A DNA stretch of 64,000 bases from Tessaracoccus sp. OS52 (GTDB lineage: Bacteria; Actinomycetota; Actinomycetes; Propionibacteriales; Propionibacteriaceae): the NCBI RefSeq assembly GCF_020687685.1, contig NZ_JAJEWM010000001.1, forward strand, positions 930,001 to 994,000. The letters run 5' to 3'. The notes under the pieces were generated by a model that saw only the letters and a program-made list of their open reading frames with translations, was not told the DNA's origin and made no database searches. Numbering within the stretch: position 1 is the first letter of the stretch; the number at the start of each line of letters is the position of its first letter. Of the stretch, positions 1 through 8,726 are shown in pieces. Made by a program: the position numbers and the translations under genes.

Positions 1-342
1 GTCCTGGTCGATGGTCTGCGCGAAAGGGGCTGGGACGCCCGGGCGCTGCCCATCTACACCACCGAGCCCGTGCCGCCCTCCGGAGCCCTGGCGGACGCCT
101 GGTCGCGGGGCGCCATCGACGCGGTCGTGGTCACCTCAGGCTCGGTGGCAGAGAGCATCGCTGCCTCCCTCGGCTGGCCGGAGGCGGTGCGGGTGGTAGC
201 ACTGGGCCGCCCCAGCGCCGCCGTGCTGGACCGGCTGGGGGTCTCGGCCGCCGTCGCCGATACCCAGGACGCCGAGGGGGTCGTGGCAGCATTGCGCAGG
301 CTGCTGCCCGAGCAGAAGTCGTCACAGGAGGAGAGCCGATGA
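1..342 (+). CDS. hemD: Uroporphyrinogen-III synthase, C-terminal part (5' end outside window)
   Basis: Open from base 1, so only the last 113 codons are present. HemD closes and inverts ring D of hydroxymethylbilane to give uroporphyrinogen III in the cytoplasm. The visible part has the usual end of the fold: a DAVVVTSGSVAESIA strand-helix, then VVALGRPSAAVL, and a final helix. Its stop overlaps the hemB start (ATGA), so it is translationally coupled to hemB. A second HemD-like domain lies downstream at about 3559-4254. This copy, sitting directly before hemB, is probably the ordinary enzyme, but the missing N-terminus prevents a full check. Confidence 0.8.
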   Translation, partial: VLVDGLRERGWDARALPIYTTEPVPPSGALADAWSRGAIDAVVVTSGSVAESIAASLGWPEAVRVVALGRPSAAVLDRLGVSAAVADTQDAEGVVAALRRLLPEQKSSQEESR

Positions 343-1301
343 CCCAGCGACCGCGCAGGCTTCGCACCACCCCCGCCATGCGGGCCCTGGTCCGGGAGAC
401 CCGCATCAGCCCCCAGCAACTCGTGCTGCCGGTGTTCGTGGGGGATTCCGGCGCGCCGATCTCCTCGATGCCCGGGGTCTCGCGCCACTCCCTCTCGGAG
501 ATCGACGGCGTCGCCGCCCGCGTGGCCGAGGCGGGGCTCGGCGGGATCATGCTCTTCGGGGTCCCGGAGGAGCACCAGAAGGACGAGACCGGGTCCGCCG
601 GAATCGCTCCCGACGGCATCCTCCAGCGCGCCCTGGAGCGGGTGCGTTCGCGGGTGGGCGACGCCGTCGTAGTGATGGCCGACACCTGCCTGGATGAGTT
701 CACCAGCCACGGTCACTGCGGGCTCCTGGATGCGCGCGGTCGGGTGGACAACGACGCCACCGTCGAGGCCTACCAGCGGATGGCCGTCGCGCAGGCCCGG
801 GCCGGTGCGCACGTCGTCGCGCCGTCGGGGATGATGGACGCCCAGGTGGCCGGGATCCGGTCCGCGCTCGATGGCGAGGGTTTCACCGACGTCTCGATCC
901 TGGCCTACTCCGCCAAGTACGCCTCCGCCTTCTACGGGCCGTTCCGGGAGGCCGTCTCGTCGTCGCTGCAGGGGGACCGGCGGACCTACCAGCAGGACCC
1001 TGCCAACCGTCGCGAGGGGCTCCGTGAGGCGCTGCTGGACCTGGCCGAGGGTGCCGACATGGTCATGGTGAAGCCGGCCAGCCACTACCTTGACGTGCTC
1101 GCCGACGTCGCCGCCGTCGCCGACGTGCCGGTGGCCGCCTACCAGGTGTCGGGTGAGTACTCGATGATCGAGGCCGCGGCCGAGCGCGGCTGGATCGACC
1201 GTCGCGCGGCGGTGCTGGAATCCGTGACCGGGATCGTGCGGGCAGGCGCGGACGTCGTGTTGACCTACTGGGCAGAGGAGATCGCCGAATGGCTGAATTG
1301 A
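339..1301 (+). CDS. hemB: Delta-aminolevulinic acid dehydratase (porphobilinogen synthase)
   Basis: 320 aa, the usual length. It condenses two 5-aminolevulinate molecules to porphobilinogen. The two Schiff-base lysines are visible: K193 in YSAKYAS and K245 in MVKPAS. The metal-binding loop reads [14 protein letters not shown] (from residue 115): Cys117 and Cys127 are present, but the middle Cys of the classical three-Cys zinc site is Asp119. As far as I recall other actinobacterial HemB proteins carry this variant too. ATG start overlaps the hemD stop by 4 nt, and the 3' end overlaps hemL by 13 nt, so hemD-hemB-hemL form one tight operon. Confidence 0.96.
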   Translation: MTQRPRRLRTTPAMRALVRETRISPQQLVLPVFVGDSGAPISSMPGVSRHSLSEIDGVAARVAEAGLGGIMLFGVPEEHQKDETGSAGIAPDGILQRALERVRSRVGDAVVVMADTCLDEFTSHGHCGLLDARGRVDNDATVEAYQRMAVAQARAGAHVVAPSGMMDAQVAGIRSALDGEGFTDVSILAYSAKYASAFYGPFREAVSSSLQGDRRTYQQDPANRREGLREALLDLAEGADMVMVKPASHYLDVLADVAAVADVPVAAYQVSGEYSMIEAAAERGWIDRRAAVLESVTGIVRAGADVVLTYWAEEIAEWLN

Positions 1302-2596
1302 GCACCAACGAACGACTCATGGAGAGGGCCACCCGCGTCATCCCCGGCGGGGTCTCGTCCCCGGTGCGGGCCTTCCGCGCCGTCGGCGGCGCTCCCGTGT
1401 TCGTCAAGTCCGCCGCTGGTCCGTACCTGTCTGGGGAGGACGGGCGCGAGTACGTGGACCTGGTGTGCTCCTGGGGGCCTGCACTGCTCGGGCACGCCCA
1501 CCCGCAGGTGGTTGCCGCCGTGCAGGACGCGGCCGCCCGAGGACTGTCGTTCGGGGCGCCGACGAACGCGGAGGTGGAGCTCGCGGAACTGGTGCGGGAG
1601 CGGGTTCCGGCGGCCGAACTCGTCCGGTTCGTCTCCACCGGGACCGAGGCCACCATGACCGCCGTCCGGCTGGCGCGAGGGGCCACCGGCCGGGACGTCA
1701 TCATCAAGTTCTCCGGCTGCTACCACGGCCACAGCGACGCGCTGCTCGCCGCTGCGGGCTCCGGCGTGGCAACCCAGGGCCTGCCCGGTTCGGCGGGCGT
1801 GACCGCCGCGGCGACGGCCGACACCGTCGTGCTCGAGTACAACGACGCAGACGCCCTGCGGGGGGCTTTCGCCGAACTCGGCGACCGGGTGGCGGCCGTC
1901 ATCACGGAGGCGGCGCCGGCGAACATGGGCGTCGTCCCACCCGAGGACGGCTTCAACGCCGAGATTCGCCGCCTCACCGCCGAACACGGCGCCCTCATGA
2001 TCCTCGACGAGGTCCTCACCGGCTTCCGGGTCGGGGCGGCGGGCTGGTGGGGGCTGGAGGCGGGCGTCGACGCACCGTCCTGGACGCCGGACCTGTTCGC
2101 CTTCGGGAAGGTCGTGGGCGGCGGCATGCCGCTGGCCGCCGTCGCGGGCAGGGCCGAGATCATGAGGCTGCTCGCCCCGCTGGGGCCGGTGTACCAGGCG
2201 GGCACCCTCTCGGGGAACCCGTTGGCGACAGCCGCCGGAATCGCCACGCTGCGGCTCGCGGACTCCTCGGTGTACGCCCACGTGGACCGGGCTGCCGCCC
2301 TGCTGCAGGACGCGGTAACCGCGGAGCTCGCGGCCGCCGGGGTGCCGCACGTCGTGCAGCACGCGGGCAGCCTGTTCTCGGTGTTCTTCCGCGAGGACCC
2401 GGTCCGCAACTACGCCGATGCCCAGACCCAGGACACCGCCGCGTTCGGTCGGTTCTTCGGCGCCATGCTGGAGCAGGGGGTGGCGCTGCCGCCGTCGGCC
2501 TTCGAGGCGTGGTTCCTCTCGGCGGCGCACGACGACGCCGTGCTCGACCGCATCGTCGGGGCGCTGCCCGCAGCGGCAAGGGCCGCAGCGGGGTAG
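1289..2596 (+). CDS. hemL: Glutamate-1-semialdehyde 2,1-aminomutase
   Basis: 435 aa, a complete PLP enzyme of aminotransferase class III. It turns glutamate-1-semialdehyde into 5-aminolevulinate, the last step of the C5 route that feeds hemB. Family signatures are VSSPVRAF near the N-terminus, the substrate-gating region around GCYHGHSD, the PLP-ring contact LDEVLTGFR, and the Schiff-base Lys274 in [15 protein letters not shown]. The start lies inside the hemB 3' end. The next gene follows after 53 nt, a gap that holds a possible promoter of its own. Confidence 0.96.
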   Translation: MAELSTNERLMERATRVIPGGVSSPVRAFRAVGGAPVFVKSAAGPYLSGEDGREYVDLVCSWGPALLGHAHPQVVAAVQDAAARGLSFGAPTNAEVELAELVRERVPAAELVRFVSTGTEATMTAVRLARGATGRDVIIKFSGCYHGHSDALLAAAGSGVATQGLPGSAGVTAAATADTVVLEYNDADALRGAFAELGDRVAAVITEAAPANMGVVPPEDGFNAEIRRLTAEHGALMILDEVLTGFRVGAAGWWGLEAGVDAPSWTPDLFAFGKVVGGGMPLAAVAGRAEIMRLLAPLGPVYQAGTLSGNPLATAAGIATLRLADSSVYAHVDRAAALLQDAVTAELAAAGVPHVVQHAGSLFSVFFREDPVRNYADAQTQDTAAFGRFFGAMLEQGVALPPSAFEAWFLSAAHDDAVLDRIVGALPAAARAAAG

Positions 2597-2611
2597 GCGC
2601 GTCCACCCCAG

Positions 2612-2642
2612 TTGCCCTCACTGCGGCGCCGGTCGGTAGGGT
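2612..2642 (+). promoter_or_regulatory. Putative promoter of the HemC/HemD-like fusion gene
   Basis: TTGCCC (2612-2617) and TAGGGT (2637-2642) are separated by 19 nt, and the GTG at 2650 comes 7 nt after the hexamer. There is no good ribosome binding site, so the transcript may be leaderless. The same TANNNT-7-start spacing recurs elsewhere in the window, which is why I favour GTG 2650 over GTG 2641. Confidence 0.4.
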
Positions 2643-2649
2643 GGCGAGT

Positions 2650-4254
2650 GTGAAGATCAGGCTAGGTACCAAGGATTCCACGCTTGCCATGCTGCGCGCC
2701 GAAGCGCTCGTGGCCGAGTTGCAGGAACGCGGCCACGAGACCGAAATCATCAAGCTCCCCAACGTCGGGGACTTCGAGAGCATCGGACAACTGCGGCTCG
2801 GGCTGCTGCGCGACGACTTCGACGTCGTCATCCACCGGATGAACCGCGTTCCCGACGGGAAGGTGTCGGGTGTGGTGCTCGCGGCCGTGCCGGAACGGGG
2901 GGACCTTCGCGACGTCTTCGTGGGGCGCAACCAGATGACCCTCTCGGCGCTGGGTGACAGCGCCACCATCGCCACCGCCACCCCCCTGCGCAGGGCGAAG
3001 CTGAAGCGCCTGCGCCCCGGGATGGGGGTCGTGGACCTGAAGCCCGACCTGGCGGGGTGCCTGGACAGGGTGGCCGCCGGCGAGCTCGACGGCGTGGTCT
3101 GCGGCGCCGCTGACGTGGCGTTCCTGGACCGCACCGAGGAGATCACCGAGTTCTGGGAGAACCCACCCGCACCTGGTCAGGGCGCCCTCGGCTACGAGTG
3201 CAGGCAGGACGACTCGGAGATGATCGCCATCCTGTCCGAGTTCGACCATCCGGACACCCGGATCTGCGTCGCCGCCGAGCGCGCGGTCAAGGAGTCGCTG
3301 AACCTGTCCGAGGCCGCCTCCCTGGGAGCGCGCGCCACCAGGGAGGGCGTGATGTCGCTGCGCGCCGACGTGTACCCCCACGACGGCTCGAAGATCATCT
3401 CGCTCACCATGGGGATGCCCACCTCGGAGTTCCACGCCATCCGCACTGGCAAGCGCCTGGCGCAGGCCCTTCGGCTTCGGGGTGCAGAAGACATCGGCCG
3501 CGATCCGGCTCCCGAGCCGGTGCCCGACGAACCGCGCAGGATCTCCGACGTCACGGAGATGCGCGTGCTCGTCGCCCGCGAGGAGGGCCGCATGTCAGTG
3601 GGACTGCGGTCGGCCGGGCTGCAGGTCGACGCCGTGCCGCTGCAGACCCGTGAGTTGCTCAACGTCAGCACCACGCTCGAGGACGCCGACTGGATCGCCT
3701 TCACCTCAACGCGCGCCGTCGCCTCCATCCGTGAACTCGGCTGGACTCTGCCCGAAGGTGCGAAGGTCGCAGCCGTCGGATCAGGCACGGCCGATGCGCT
3801 TGAGGCCATGGGGTACGACGTCGACCTGGTGCCGCAGAAGGCGGCGGGTGTGAACGCGCTGCTGGAGATCTGGCCCGATGGTGAGGGGACGGTTTTCGTC
3901 CCGGGGTCGGCGTTGCTGGCACCGAGCTTCCTGGCCCGGCTCCAGGCCAAGGGATACACCGCACACCTGGTCCCCGTCTACACGATGCAGACCATGCCCG
4001 AGGCTCCCGCTGAGGTGACGCAGGCCTGGCGGGAGGGCCTCTACGACGCGGTGATCATCGCCTCCGGCTCCAACGCCCTCGCCGTGGGCGAACTGCTCGG
4101 CTGGAACCCCGACATCCCCGTCGTCGCGGTGGGGGAGTCCGCAGCCGCCGTGCTGCGACGGGCACACGTGCCGGTGGCCAAGACGTCGGATTCCTACCGC
4201 CCGCAGGACGTGCTGGCGAAGCTGCGGGAACTCGTCGCGGAGCGCAACGCCTGA
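2650..4254 (+). CDS. Degenerate porphobilinogen-deaminase (HemC-like) domain fused to a HemD-like domain
   Basis: 534 aa with no frameshift. Residues 1 to about 285 follow HemC in order: RLGTKDSTLAM, the PLRR helix, PAPGQGALGYECR, and an AERAV helix. The active site is gone, however. The SxKD motif carrying the catalytic Asp is HRMNRVP (residues 62-68). The FVKELE segment is missing. The cofactor-contact RGNVGTR region reads KPDLAGC. The loop that should carry the dipyrromethane cysteine (around residues 218-227) has no Cys. Residues 304-534 are a HemD-like fold with FTSTRAV and VAVGESAA strands. It follows hemL and precedes a tRNA gene. A scaffold or regulatory role in tetrapyrrole synthesis is inference; retained uroporphyrinogen-III synthase activity in the second half is possible. 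Confidence 0.8.
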   Translation: MKIRLGTKDSTLAMLRAEALVAELQERGHETEIIKLPNVGDFESIGQLRLGLLRDDFDVVIHRMNRVPDGKVSGVVLAAVPERGDLRDVFVGRNQMTLSALGDSATIATATPLRRAKLKRLRPGMGVVDLKPDLAGCLDRVAAGELDGVVCGAADVAFLDRTEEITEFWENPPAPGQGALGYECRQDDSEMIAILSEFDHPDTRICVAAERAVKESLNLSEAASLGARATREGVMSLRADVYPHDGSKIISLTMGMPTSEFHAIRTGKRLAQALRLRGAEDIGRDPAPEPVPDEPRRISDVTEMRVLVAREEGRMSVGLRSAGLQVDAVPLQTRELLNVSTTLEDADWIAFTSTRAVASIRELGWTLPEGAKVAAVGSGTADALEAMGYDVDLVPQKAAGVNALLEIWPDGEGTVFVPGSALLAPSFLARLQAKGYTAHLVPVYTMQTMPEAPAEVTQAWREGLYDAVIIASGSNALAVGELLGWNPDIPVVAVGESAAAVLRRAHVPVAKTSDSYRPQDVLAKLRELVAERNA

Positions 4255-4283
4255 CCTTGGGAGGCTGCCCGGGGCATGAGAGG

Positions 4284-4299
4284 GCACCGATTTCGGTGC
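4284..4299 (+). terminator. Weak hairpin after the hem genes
   Basis: Perfect 7-bp inverted repeat GCACCGA/TCGGTGC with a 2-nt centre, 30 nt after the fusion gene stop. No T-run follows. It may end the hem transcript or only slow polymerase. A TAGTCT hexamer at 4316-4321 could belong to the tRNA promoter. Confidence 0.3.
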
Positions 4300-4347
4300 G
4301 GGCGCAGCGATGCGCTAGTCTGTTCTGGTTGCCGTTTCGACGGCTGC

Positions 4348-4423
4348 GGGGCTATGGCGCAGTTGGTAGCGCGCTTCCATGGCATGGAAGAGGCCAGGGG
4401 TTCGAATCCCCTTAGCTCCACCA
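4348..4423 (+). tRNA. tRNA-Ala, anticodon GGC
   Basis: A full cloverleaf can be drawn by eye. The acceptor stem is GGGGCTA/TAGCTCC with the G3-U70 wobble that identifies alanine tRNAs. The D arm is GCGC-AGTTGGTA-GCGC, and the anticodon stem CTTCC/GGAAG encloses loop ATGGCAT, with anticodon GGC at 4381-4383. The T arm is AGGGG-TTCGAAT-CCCCT. The CCA end is encoded (4421-4423). It decodes GCC and is followed at once by a strong terminator. Confidence 0.96.
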
Positions 4424-4428
4424 ACATC

Positions 4429-4475
4429 TTGGGCTGCGGGATCGTGCGACATCGATCCGCAGCCCAATCTGTTTC
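4429..4475 (+). terminator. Strong hairpin terminator after tRNA-Ala
   Basis: TTGGGCTGCGG (4429-4439) pairs perfectly with CCGCAGCCCAA (4457-4467), followed by TCTGTTT. The AA/TT flanks make it usable in both directions, so it can also end the convergent CYTH-CHAD gene. Confidence 0.8.
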
Positions 4476-4487
4476 CCGACCTGCTCG

Positions 4488-5978
4488 TCAGCTGCCCAGC
4501 GCTTCCTCCACCCGGGCCCAGGCGTCGGCCAGCCCGGCCTCTCGCTTCGCTGCGAGCTTGTCGCTCATGACCTGGTAGGTGTCCACGGGCTCCCCAGCCG
4601 CCCGCGCAGAGGCCTTCAGCGCGGTGAGCTGCTCGTCAAGGATGACAGCGTCCTGTACCTCGCCGAACCCCCCAGCCACCGCCTTCCAGGTCTTCCGGCG
4701 TTGCTTGGCGGGCTTGATGCCGATCCCCTGCAGTACCTCCTGGGCGTAGCGCGCGCCCTTGGCCGCTTTGCGCACCTCGTGCCAGCTCTCCAGATGGGCG
4801 GCGTGTCCCCGTGCGGTGTCCAGCCGTCGGGCCACCTTCCGCTCGGCTTTCAAGGCCAGCTTGCAGAGGGCCTTGGCTGCTGGCCGGCGGCCCTTCTTGC
4901 CGACGGTGGGAGCGGTGAGGAACCCACTGATCCGCTCGTGCAGTGCGTCCCACCGGGACGAGGACATCACCTCCTGCAGAGTCGTGAGTGCCTCCCCGTG
5001 CCTGAGGTCCAGATCATTGGTGATGCGCGCCCGCACCGGCCCCACCAGGGTCTCGGAATCGAGCTCATCGAGCAGGCGCAGGAGCTCGTCGCGGATGACC
5101 TCGGCATCGCGGGGCGCTCCCAACACAGCCCCGGCCCACCTGAGCTCGTCCCGCAGTCTCCGGCTGGCCGAGCTGTCGAACACCTTCCCGTAGACCTGGA
5201 GAATGCTGCGCATCCGTCGCAGCGCCACCCGCGCCTGGTGCACCGCGTCAGGAGCGTCCTCAGCCGCGCCACGTTCGAGCGCCTGGAACCGTCCGTAGTG
5301 TTTCGCGAAGGCGGAGGCCGCAGCGGTGGCGGCGGAGTCCTTCCTGCCCGGTTTCGACTGCGGGGGGATCCCGCGGAGGACCTGGGAGAGCTTCGAAGCG
5401 GACTGGGAGCGGCGGATCCCGGCCGCAGAGAGGAGCTCCTCGACCGCGTCGAAGGTGGATTCCGCTTCACCCGGTTGCAGTTCGACCTCCAGTTCCCGCC
5501 ACTGCTGGGAGGAGTCGACGTCGGCGCGCAGCACCTCTGCGGCGACCCGGTCCGACACGATCTCGGCGCGCGCATTCCCGTCGTCGTCGAACAGCTCGAC
5601 GGTGGTGCGGGTGGTGTTCATCCTGACGACCGGCAGCAGCGGGCGTCTGCCCACAAGGCCCGCCACCTCGTCGCGCAGCTCTGGCGGGATCGCGTGGCCG
5701 CGCTGCAGCGGTAGGCGGAGTTCGGTGCGGCTGTCGCCGTCGCGCGGAAGCTTCAGGTGCCAGCCGGCGTCGTGGCCGCCGGTTCGCCGTCGCAGGGTGA
5801 TCCCCGCGCCGAGGAGGTCCAGTCGGGGGGTGTCGTAGTAGTGGGCCACGAGTTCGGTGGTGCGCGCGGGAGAGGTGGGGCCAAGGGCGCTGAAGTCGGG
5901 GACTTGGTCAGACTTCCCGACGGCGTACTTGCGCTCCACCTCGGCCTCGCGCTCGAGGTCGTCTCCAGTTCCGACCAT
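4488..5978 (-). CDS. CYTH-CHAD domain protein
   Basis: 496 aa from ATG 5978; a TTG codon immediately upstream is less likely. The N-terminal ~200 residues are a CYTH triphosphate-tunnel domain: the EVERKY motif near the start, then HYYDTPRLDLL and the basic LRRRTGG and WHLKLP strands that line a tunnel. The C-terminal ~280 residues are CHAD, an all-helical domain rich in spaced His and Arg (HQARVALRRMRS, WHEVRKAAKGARYA). CYTH proteins bind or hydrolyse triphosphates, and CHAD domains bind polyphosphate. A role in polyphosphate or triphosphate metabolism is inferred from the family. It converges on the tRNA-Ala gene. Confidence 0.9.
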   Translation of the reverse strand: MVGTGDDLEREAEVERKYAVGKSDQVPDFSALGPTSPARTTELVAHYYDTPRLDLLGAGITLRRRTGGHDAGWHLKLPRDGDSRTELRLPLQRGHAIPPELRDEVAGLVGRRPLLPVVRMNTTRTTVELFDDDGNARAEIVSDRVAAEVLRADVDSSQQWRELEVELQPGEAESTFDAVEELLSAAGIRRSQSASKLSQVLRGIPPQSKPGRKDSAATAAASAFAKHYGRFQALERGAAEDAPDAVHQARVALRRMRSILQVYGKVFDSSASRRLRDELRWAGAVLGAPRDAEVIRDELLRLLDELDSETLVGPVRARITNDLDLRHGEALTTLQEVMSSSRWDALHERISGFLTAPTVGKKGRRPAAKALCKLALKAERKVARRLDTARGHAAHLESWHEVRKAAKGARYAQEVLQGIGIKPAKQRRKTWKAVAGGFGEVQDAVILDEQLTALKASARAAGEPVDTYQVMSDKLAAKREAGLADAWARVEEALGS

Positions 5979-6016
5979 CAAGTGATTCTACCGGTCGGGC
6001 CTCGACGGCCGGCGAG

Positions 6017-6343
6017 TCAGGCGATGGTCGACATGATCAGTACGTGAACCGCGGTCCCACCCAGGACACTCAGTACCGCGTTTCGCCGCCACAGGTGCAG
6101 CGCCGCGGTCACGGCCAGACCAACCGCGACGGCGATCGTGACCGCGTTGGCTCCGACGTCGGTGTGCCGCAGCGTGTAGAAGACCAGGATCGTCATGATG
6201 CCCACCGGCATCACGGCCGCGAGGTGGGGCAACAGCTGGCTGTCGCGGAGGCGCCCGAGGAACAGGAATGGCAGGCCACGCAGCGCCCATGTGATCCCTG
6301 CGCTCACCAGGACCGCTCCCAGCAAGTAAGGCCAGTCAGCCAC
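6017..6343 (-). CDS. azlD: Branched-chain amino acid exporter small subunit (AzlD-type)
   Basis: 108 aa with about four membrane segments, starting YLLGAVLVSAGITWALR and containing the family's LRGLPFLFLGRL turn. AzlD pairs with the larger AzlC to export branched-chain amino acids and some analogues across the cytoplasmic membrane. GTG start at 6343, overlapping the end of azlC by 8 nt, so the two are translationally coupled. Substrate is inferred from the family only. Confidence 0.85.
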   Translation of the reverse strand: MADWPYLLGAVLVSAGITWALRGLPFLFLGRLRDSQLLPHLAAVMPVGIMTILVFYTLRHTDVGANAVTIAVAVGLAVTAALHLWRRNAVLSVLGGTAVHVLIMSTIA

Positions 6344-7040
6344 GGGTCCTCCTCCTGACGAGGTACACCAGCACCAGCACGGCTACGAATGAGCCCATGG
6401 CCGCGGGCAGCATGCCGTCGCCGAACATCAGGTGCGCCACGAGTGCGCACACAAGGGCGATGATCGGCAGCGGGATGCTCCTGCGCACGCGGAAGGCCTC
6501 GATGGTCAGCACGAGGAAGAACGCGGACATGGCGAAGTCGAGGCCCACGACGCTCTCGGGGATCAGGCTGCCCGCCAGCGCTCCCGTCGTCACCGAGACA
6601 GTCCACCCGAGATGGAACGACGACTGCAGGGCCAGGATCCTGCGGCTGGACCAGCCCTGCGCAACCGACGAGGACGTCAAGGCCCAGGCCTCGTCGGTCA
6701 GGGCGAACGTGCTGTAGGCCTTGGCCGCCCGGCCCTGAACTCGGTGCAGCGGGAACGACAGGGCGTAGAAGGCGTGCCGGAAATTGACCAGGAAAGCCGT
6801 GCTCGCGATGGTCGCCAGCGGTGCCATCGCCGTCACCAGCCCAAGAACGAGGAACTCCAGGGAGCCTGCGAAGATGACGGCGGCGAACACCGGAGCCCAC
6901 CACCAGTCGAGTCCAGCCTGGACGACCAGGACGCCGAGCGCCATGCCCATGGGAGCGATCCCGAGGATCGCAGGAAGGGCGATCCTCACCCCGGCCCGGA
7001 CCTCCCCGGTCGCCGGCTCACTCGCGGAAGTCGCCGTCAC
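6336..7040 (-). CDS. azlC: Branched-chain amino acid exporter large subunit (AzlC-type)
   Basis: 234 aa, mostly hydrophobic. Family hallmarks are the early PAILGIAPMGMALGVL segment, FAGSLEFL, and the FRHAFYALSF motif after the third segment. GTG start at 7040, one base beyond the stop of the upstream dehydrogenase gene, so dehydrogenase-azlC-azlD read as one operon. The pairing could mean the dehydrogenase works on 2-oxo acids derived from branched-chain amino acids; that is speculation. Confidence 0.88.
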   Translation of the reverse strand: MTATSASEPATGEVRAGVRIALPAILGIAPMGMALGVLVVQAGLDWWWAPVFAAVIFAGSLEFLVLGLVTAMAPLATIASTAFLVNFRHAFYALSFPLHRVQGRAAKAYSTFALTDEAWALTSSSVAQGWSSRRILALQSSFHLGWTVSVTTGALAGSLIPESVVGLDFAMSAFFLVLTIEAFRVRRSIPLPIIALVCALVAHLMFGDGMLPAAMGSFVAVLVLVYLVRRRTRG

Positions 7041-7041
7041 G

Positions 7042-7983
7042 TCAGCGTTGCACCAGGTTCCGCAGCGGCTCGCCGGCCAACAGGGCCGCGACGTTGGCGA
7101 CGATGAGGCGCTCCGCGTTCAGTGGGCGTCCGCCGGCGACATGCGGGGTGATGATCGTGTTCGGGGCGTCCCACAGCGGCGACTCGGCTGGCAGCGGCTC
7201 GACGGCGGTGACGTCGAGACCCGCACCGGCGAGCCGACCCTGCGTGAGTGCGGCCATCAAGGCCTCCTCGTCGACGGTGGACCCGCGGCCGACGTTCACC
7301 AGGAGCGCGTGGTCCGGCAGTGCCTCGATCTCCTGTCGGCCGAGCGCCCCGGCGGTCTCAGGGGTGCTGGGGAGGATCATGACCAGCACGTCGGCCCCGG
7401 GCAACACGGAGAGCAGCTCGCTGTCGGCCCCGACGTCGAAGCCGGACCTTGGGCCCGAGCTGCGGGCGATGCCTCGAACCCGCGCGCCCAGTGCGGCAAG
7501 GATCGGTGCCAAGTGGGCTGCGATGCTGCCGAATCCCCAGATGACGACGTTGGTCCCGATGAGACTCGTGATCGGCCCTTGCCCGTCGAACTTCTGCACG
7601 TCGTTGAACTCCCCGGCCCAGCGGTGCTCCGACTGCGCCCGGCGTGCCTCGGGCAGGTGGCGCACCAGGGCGAGCAACAGTGCCAGGGCGTGCTCCGCGA
7701 CGGTCGCGTCGTGCAGGCCCACGCCGTTGGCCAGGGCGACGTCGTCGGCGAACCCGGCTCGCAAGAGGGAATCCGGACCAGCCATGAGTCCCTGCACCAG
7801 GCGGAGGTTCGGCATCTTGCGGGCAGCGGTTTCCAGGTCCTCCTGACGGTTCTCCCAGACCACCAGGACCTCCGCGTCCCGGTGCTCGGCCGGGATCGGT
7901 TCCCGCGCCGCATAGGTGGCGGCGGTGACGCCGTCGGGCAGTGCTGGGGACAGTGGGAGGGAGTCCGGGAGCAGGATCTTCAC
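7042..7983 (-). CDS. D-isomer-specific 2-hydroxyacid dehydrogenase, NAD(P)-binding
   Basis: 313 aa, typical for the family. The Rossmann motif appears as VIWGFGSIA. Catalytic residues are in place: Arg in NVGRGSTVDEEAL, Glu in DVTAVEPLP, and His in IITPHVAGG. It reversibly reduces a 2-oxo acid to a D-2-hydroxy acid; the substrate cannot be read from sequence. GTG start preceded by an AAGGAAA ribosome binding site. First gene of an operon with azlC and azlD. Confidence 0.88.
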   Translation of the reverse strand: MKILLPDSLPLSPALPDGVTAATYAAREPIPAEHRDAEVLVVWENRQEDLETAARKMPNLRLVQGLMAGPDSLLRAGFADDVALANGVGLHDATVAEHALALLLALVRHLPEARRAQSEHRWAGEFNDVQKFDGQGPITSLIGTNVVIWGFGSIAAHLAPILAALGARVRGIARSSGPRSGFDVGADSELLSVLPGADVLVMILPSTPETAGALGRQEIEALPDHALLVNVGRGSTVDEEALMAALTQGRLAGAGLDVTAVEPLPAESPLWDAPNTIITPHVAGGRPLNAERLIVANVAALLAGEPLRNLVQR

Positions 7984-8049
7984 GGCGTTTCCTTCGGGTG
8001 GGTGGCTGCCGCCAGCTTAGCCAGACAGGCGGGGTGCACGTGATCTTGC

Positions 8050-8067
8050 GATCCGCCCTCGCGGATC
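8050..8067 (-). terminator. Possible terminator of the two-component operon
   Basis: Inverted repeat GATCCGC (8050-8056) / GCGGATC (8061-8067) with a 4-nt loop, just after the response regulator stop on the minus strand. There is no T-run, so it is a weak candidate. Confidence 0.35.
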
Positions 8068-8090
8068 GGGCTGGACGCCGGGGTGGATCA

Positions 8091-8726
8091 TCATCGGGGT
8101 GAGGGCGATGAGTTCGGACCCAGCCCACGAATGCGCAGTGCGGCCTGGGTCCGGTCCCGCACCTGGAGCTTGGTAAGGACGTGCGACACGTGGTTCTGCA
8201 CGGTCTTGAGGCTCAGGCCCAGTTCGCGGGCGATCTCTGGGTTGGAGTGCCCTGCCGCGATGCCACTCAGCACCTGCGCCTCGCGCTCGGTCAGGTCGTG
8301 GGACCACCGGCGGCGGTCGCCGATGAGCAACCCCTGGGCCAGGCCCGGACCCAGCACGGCACCGCCCGCGGCGACAGTACGGACAGCTTCGAGGACCTGC
8401 TCCTGTGAGGCCCCCTTCAACAGGTAGCCCCGCGCCCCCACCTGGAGCGCGGTCACGACAGTGTCGTCGTCGTCGACCATCGTGATGATCAGGACCGCCG
8501 GGGCTGGATCCATGGCCGCCATCCGGCGGGCGGCCTCGATACCCGGCATCCTCGGTAACCCGAGGTCGAGGAGGACGACGTCCGGGTGGAGCTCGGCCGC
8601 TGCCTGTACGGCTGCCTCGCCGTCGCCGGCCTCACCGACCACCGATACTCCCTCGACGCTGCCCAGCAGACCGACCAGTCCGCGACGGAACAATGGATGG
8701 TCATCGACAACGAGTATGCGGATCAT
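8091..8726 (-). CDS. NarL/FixJ-family response regulator
   Basis: 211 aa from ATG 8726; the open frame extends upstream, but homology starts at MIRILVVDDHPLFRRGL. The receiver domain has acidic pair D8/D9, phosphoacceptor D54 in VVLLDLGLP and Lys104. A LuxR-type helix-turn-helix follows from about residue 145 (LTEREAQVL...NPEIARELGLSLKTV). The start overlaps the kinase stop (ATGA), so it is the cognate partner. Likely output is control of its own operon or of envelope or stress genes; the target is unknown. Confidence 0.93.
   Translation of the reverse strand: MIRILVVDDHPLFRRGLVGLLGSVEGVSVVGEAGDGEAAVQAAAELHPDVVLLDLGLPRMPGIEAARRMAAMDPAPAVLIITMVDDDDTVVTALQVGARGYLLKGASQEQVLEAVRTVAAGGAVLGPGLAQGLLIGDRRRWSHDLTEREAQVLSGIAAGHSNPEIARELGLSLKTVQNHVSHVLTKLQVRDRTQAALRIRGLGPNSSPSPR

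Noticed and set aside
54-1085. Long minus-strand open frame opposite hemD/hemB
   Set aside because: Low-complexity Arg/Gly/Pro-rich translation with no motif; it mirrors the strong GC bias of hemB, which has clear catalytic residues on the plus strand.
2650-4254. HemC/HemD fusion considered as a decayed pseudogene
   Set aside because: The frame is open for 534 codons with normal codon use, and structural motifs are preserved while only catalytic ones are lost; that pattern suggests selection for another role.
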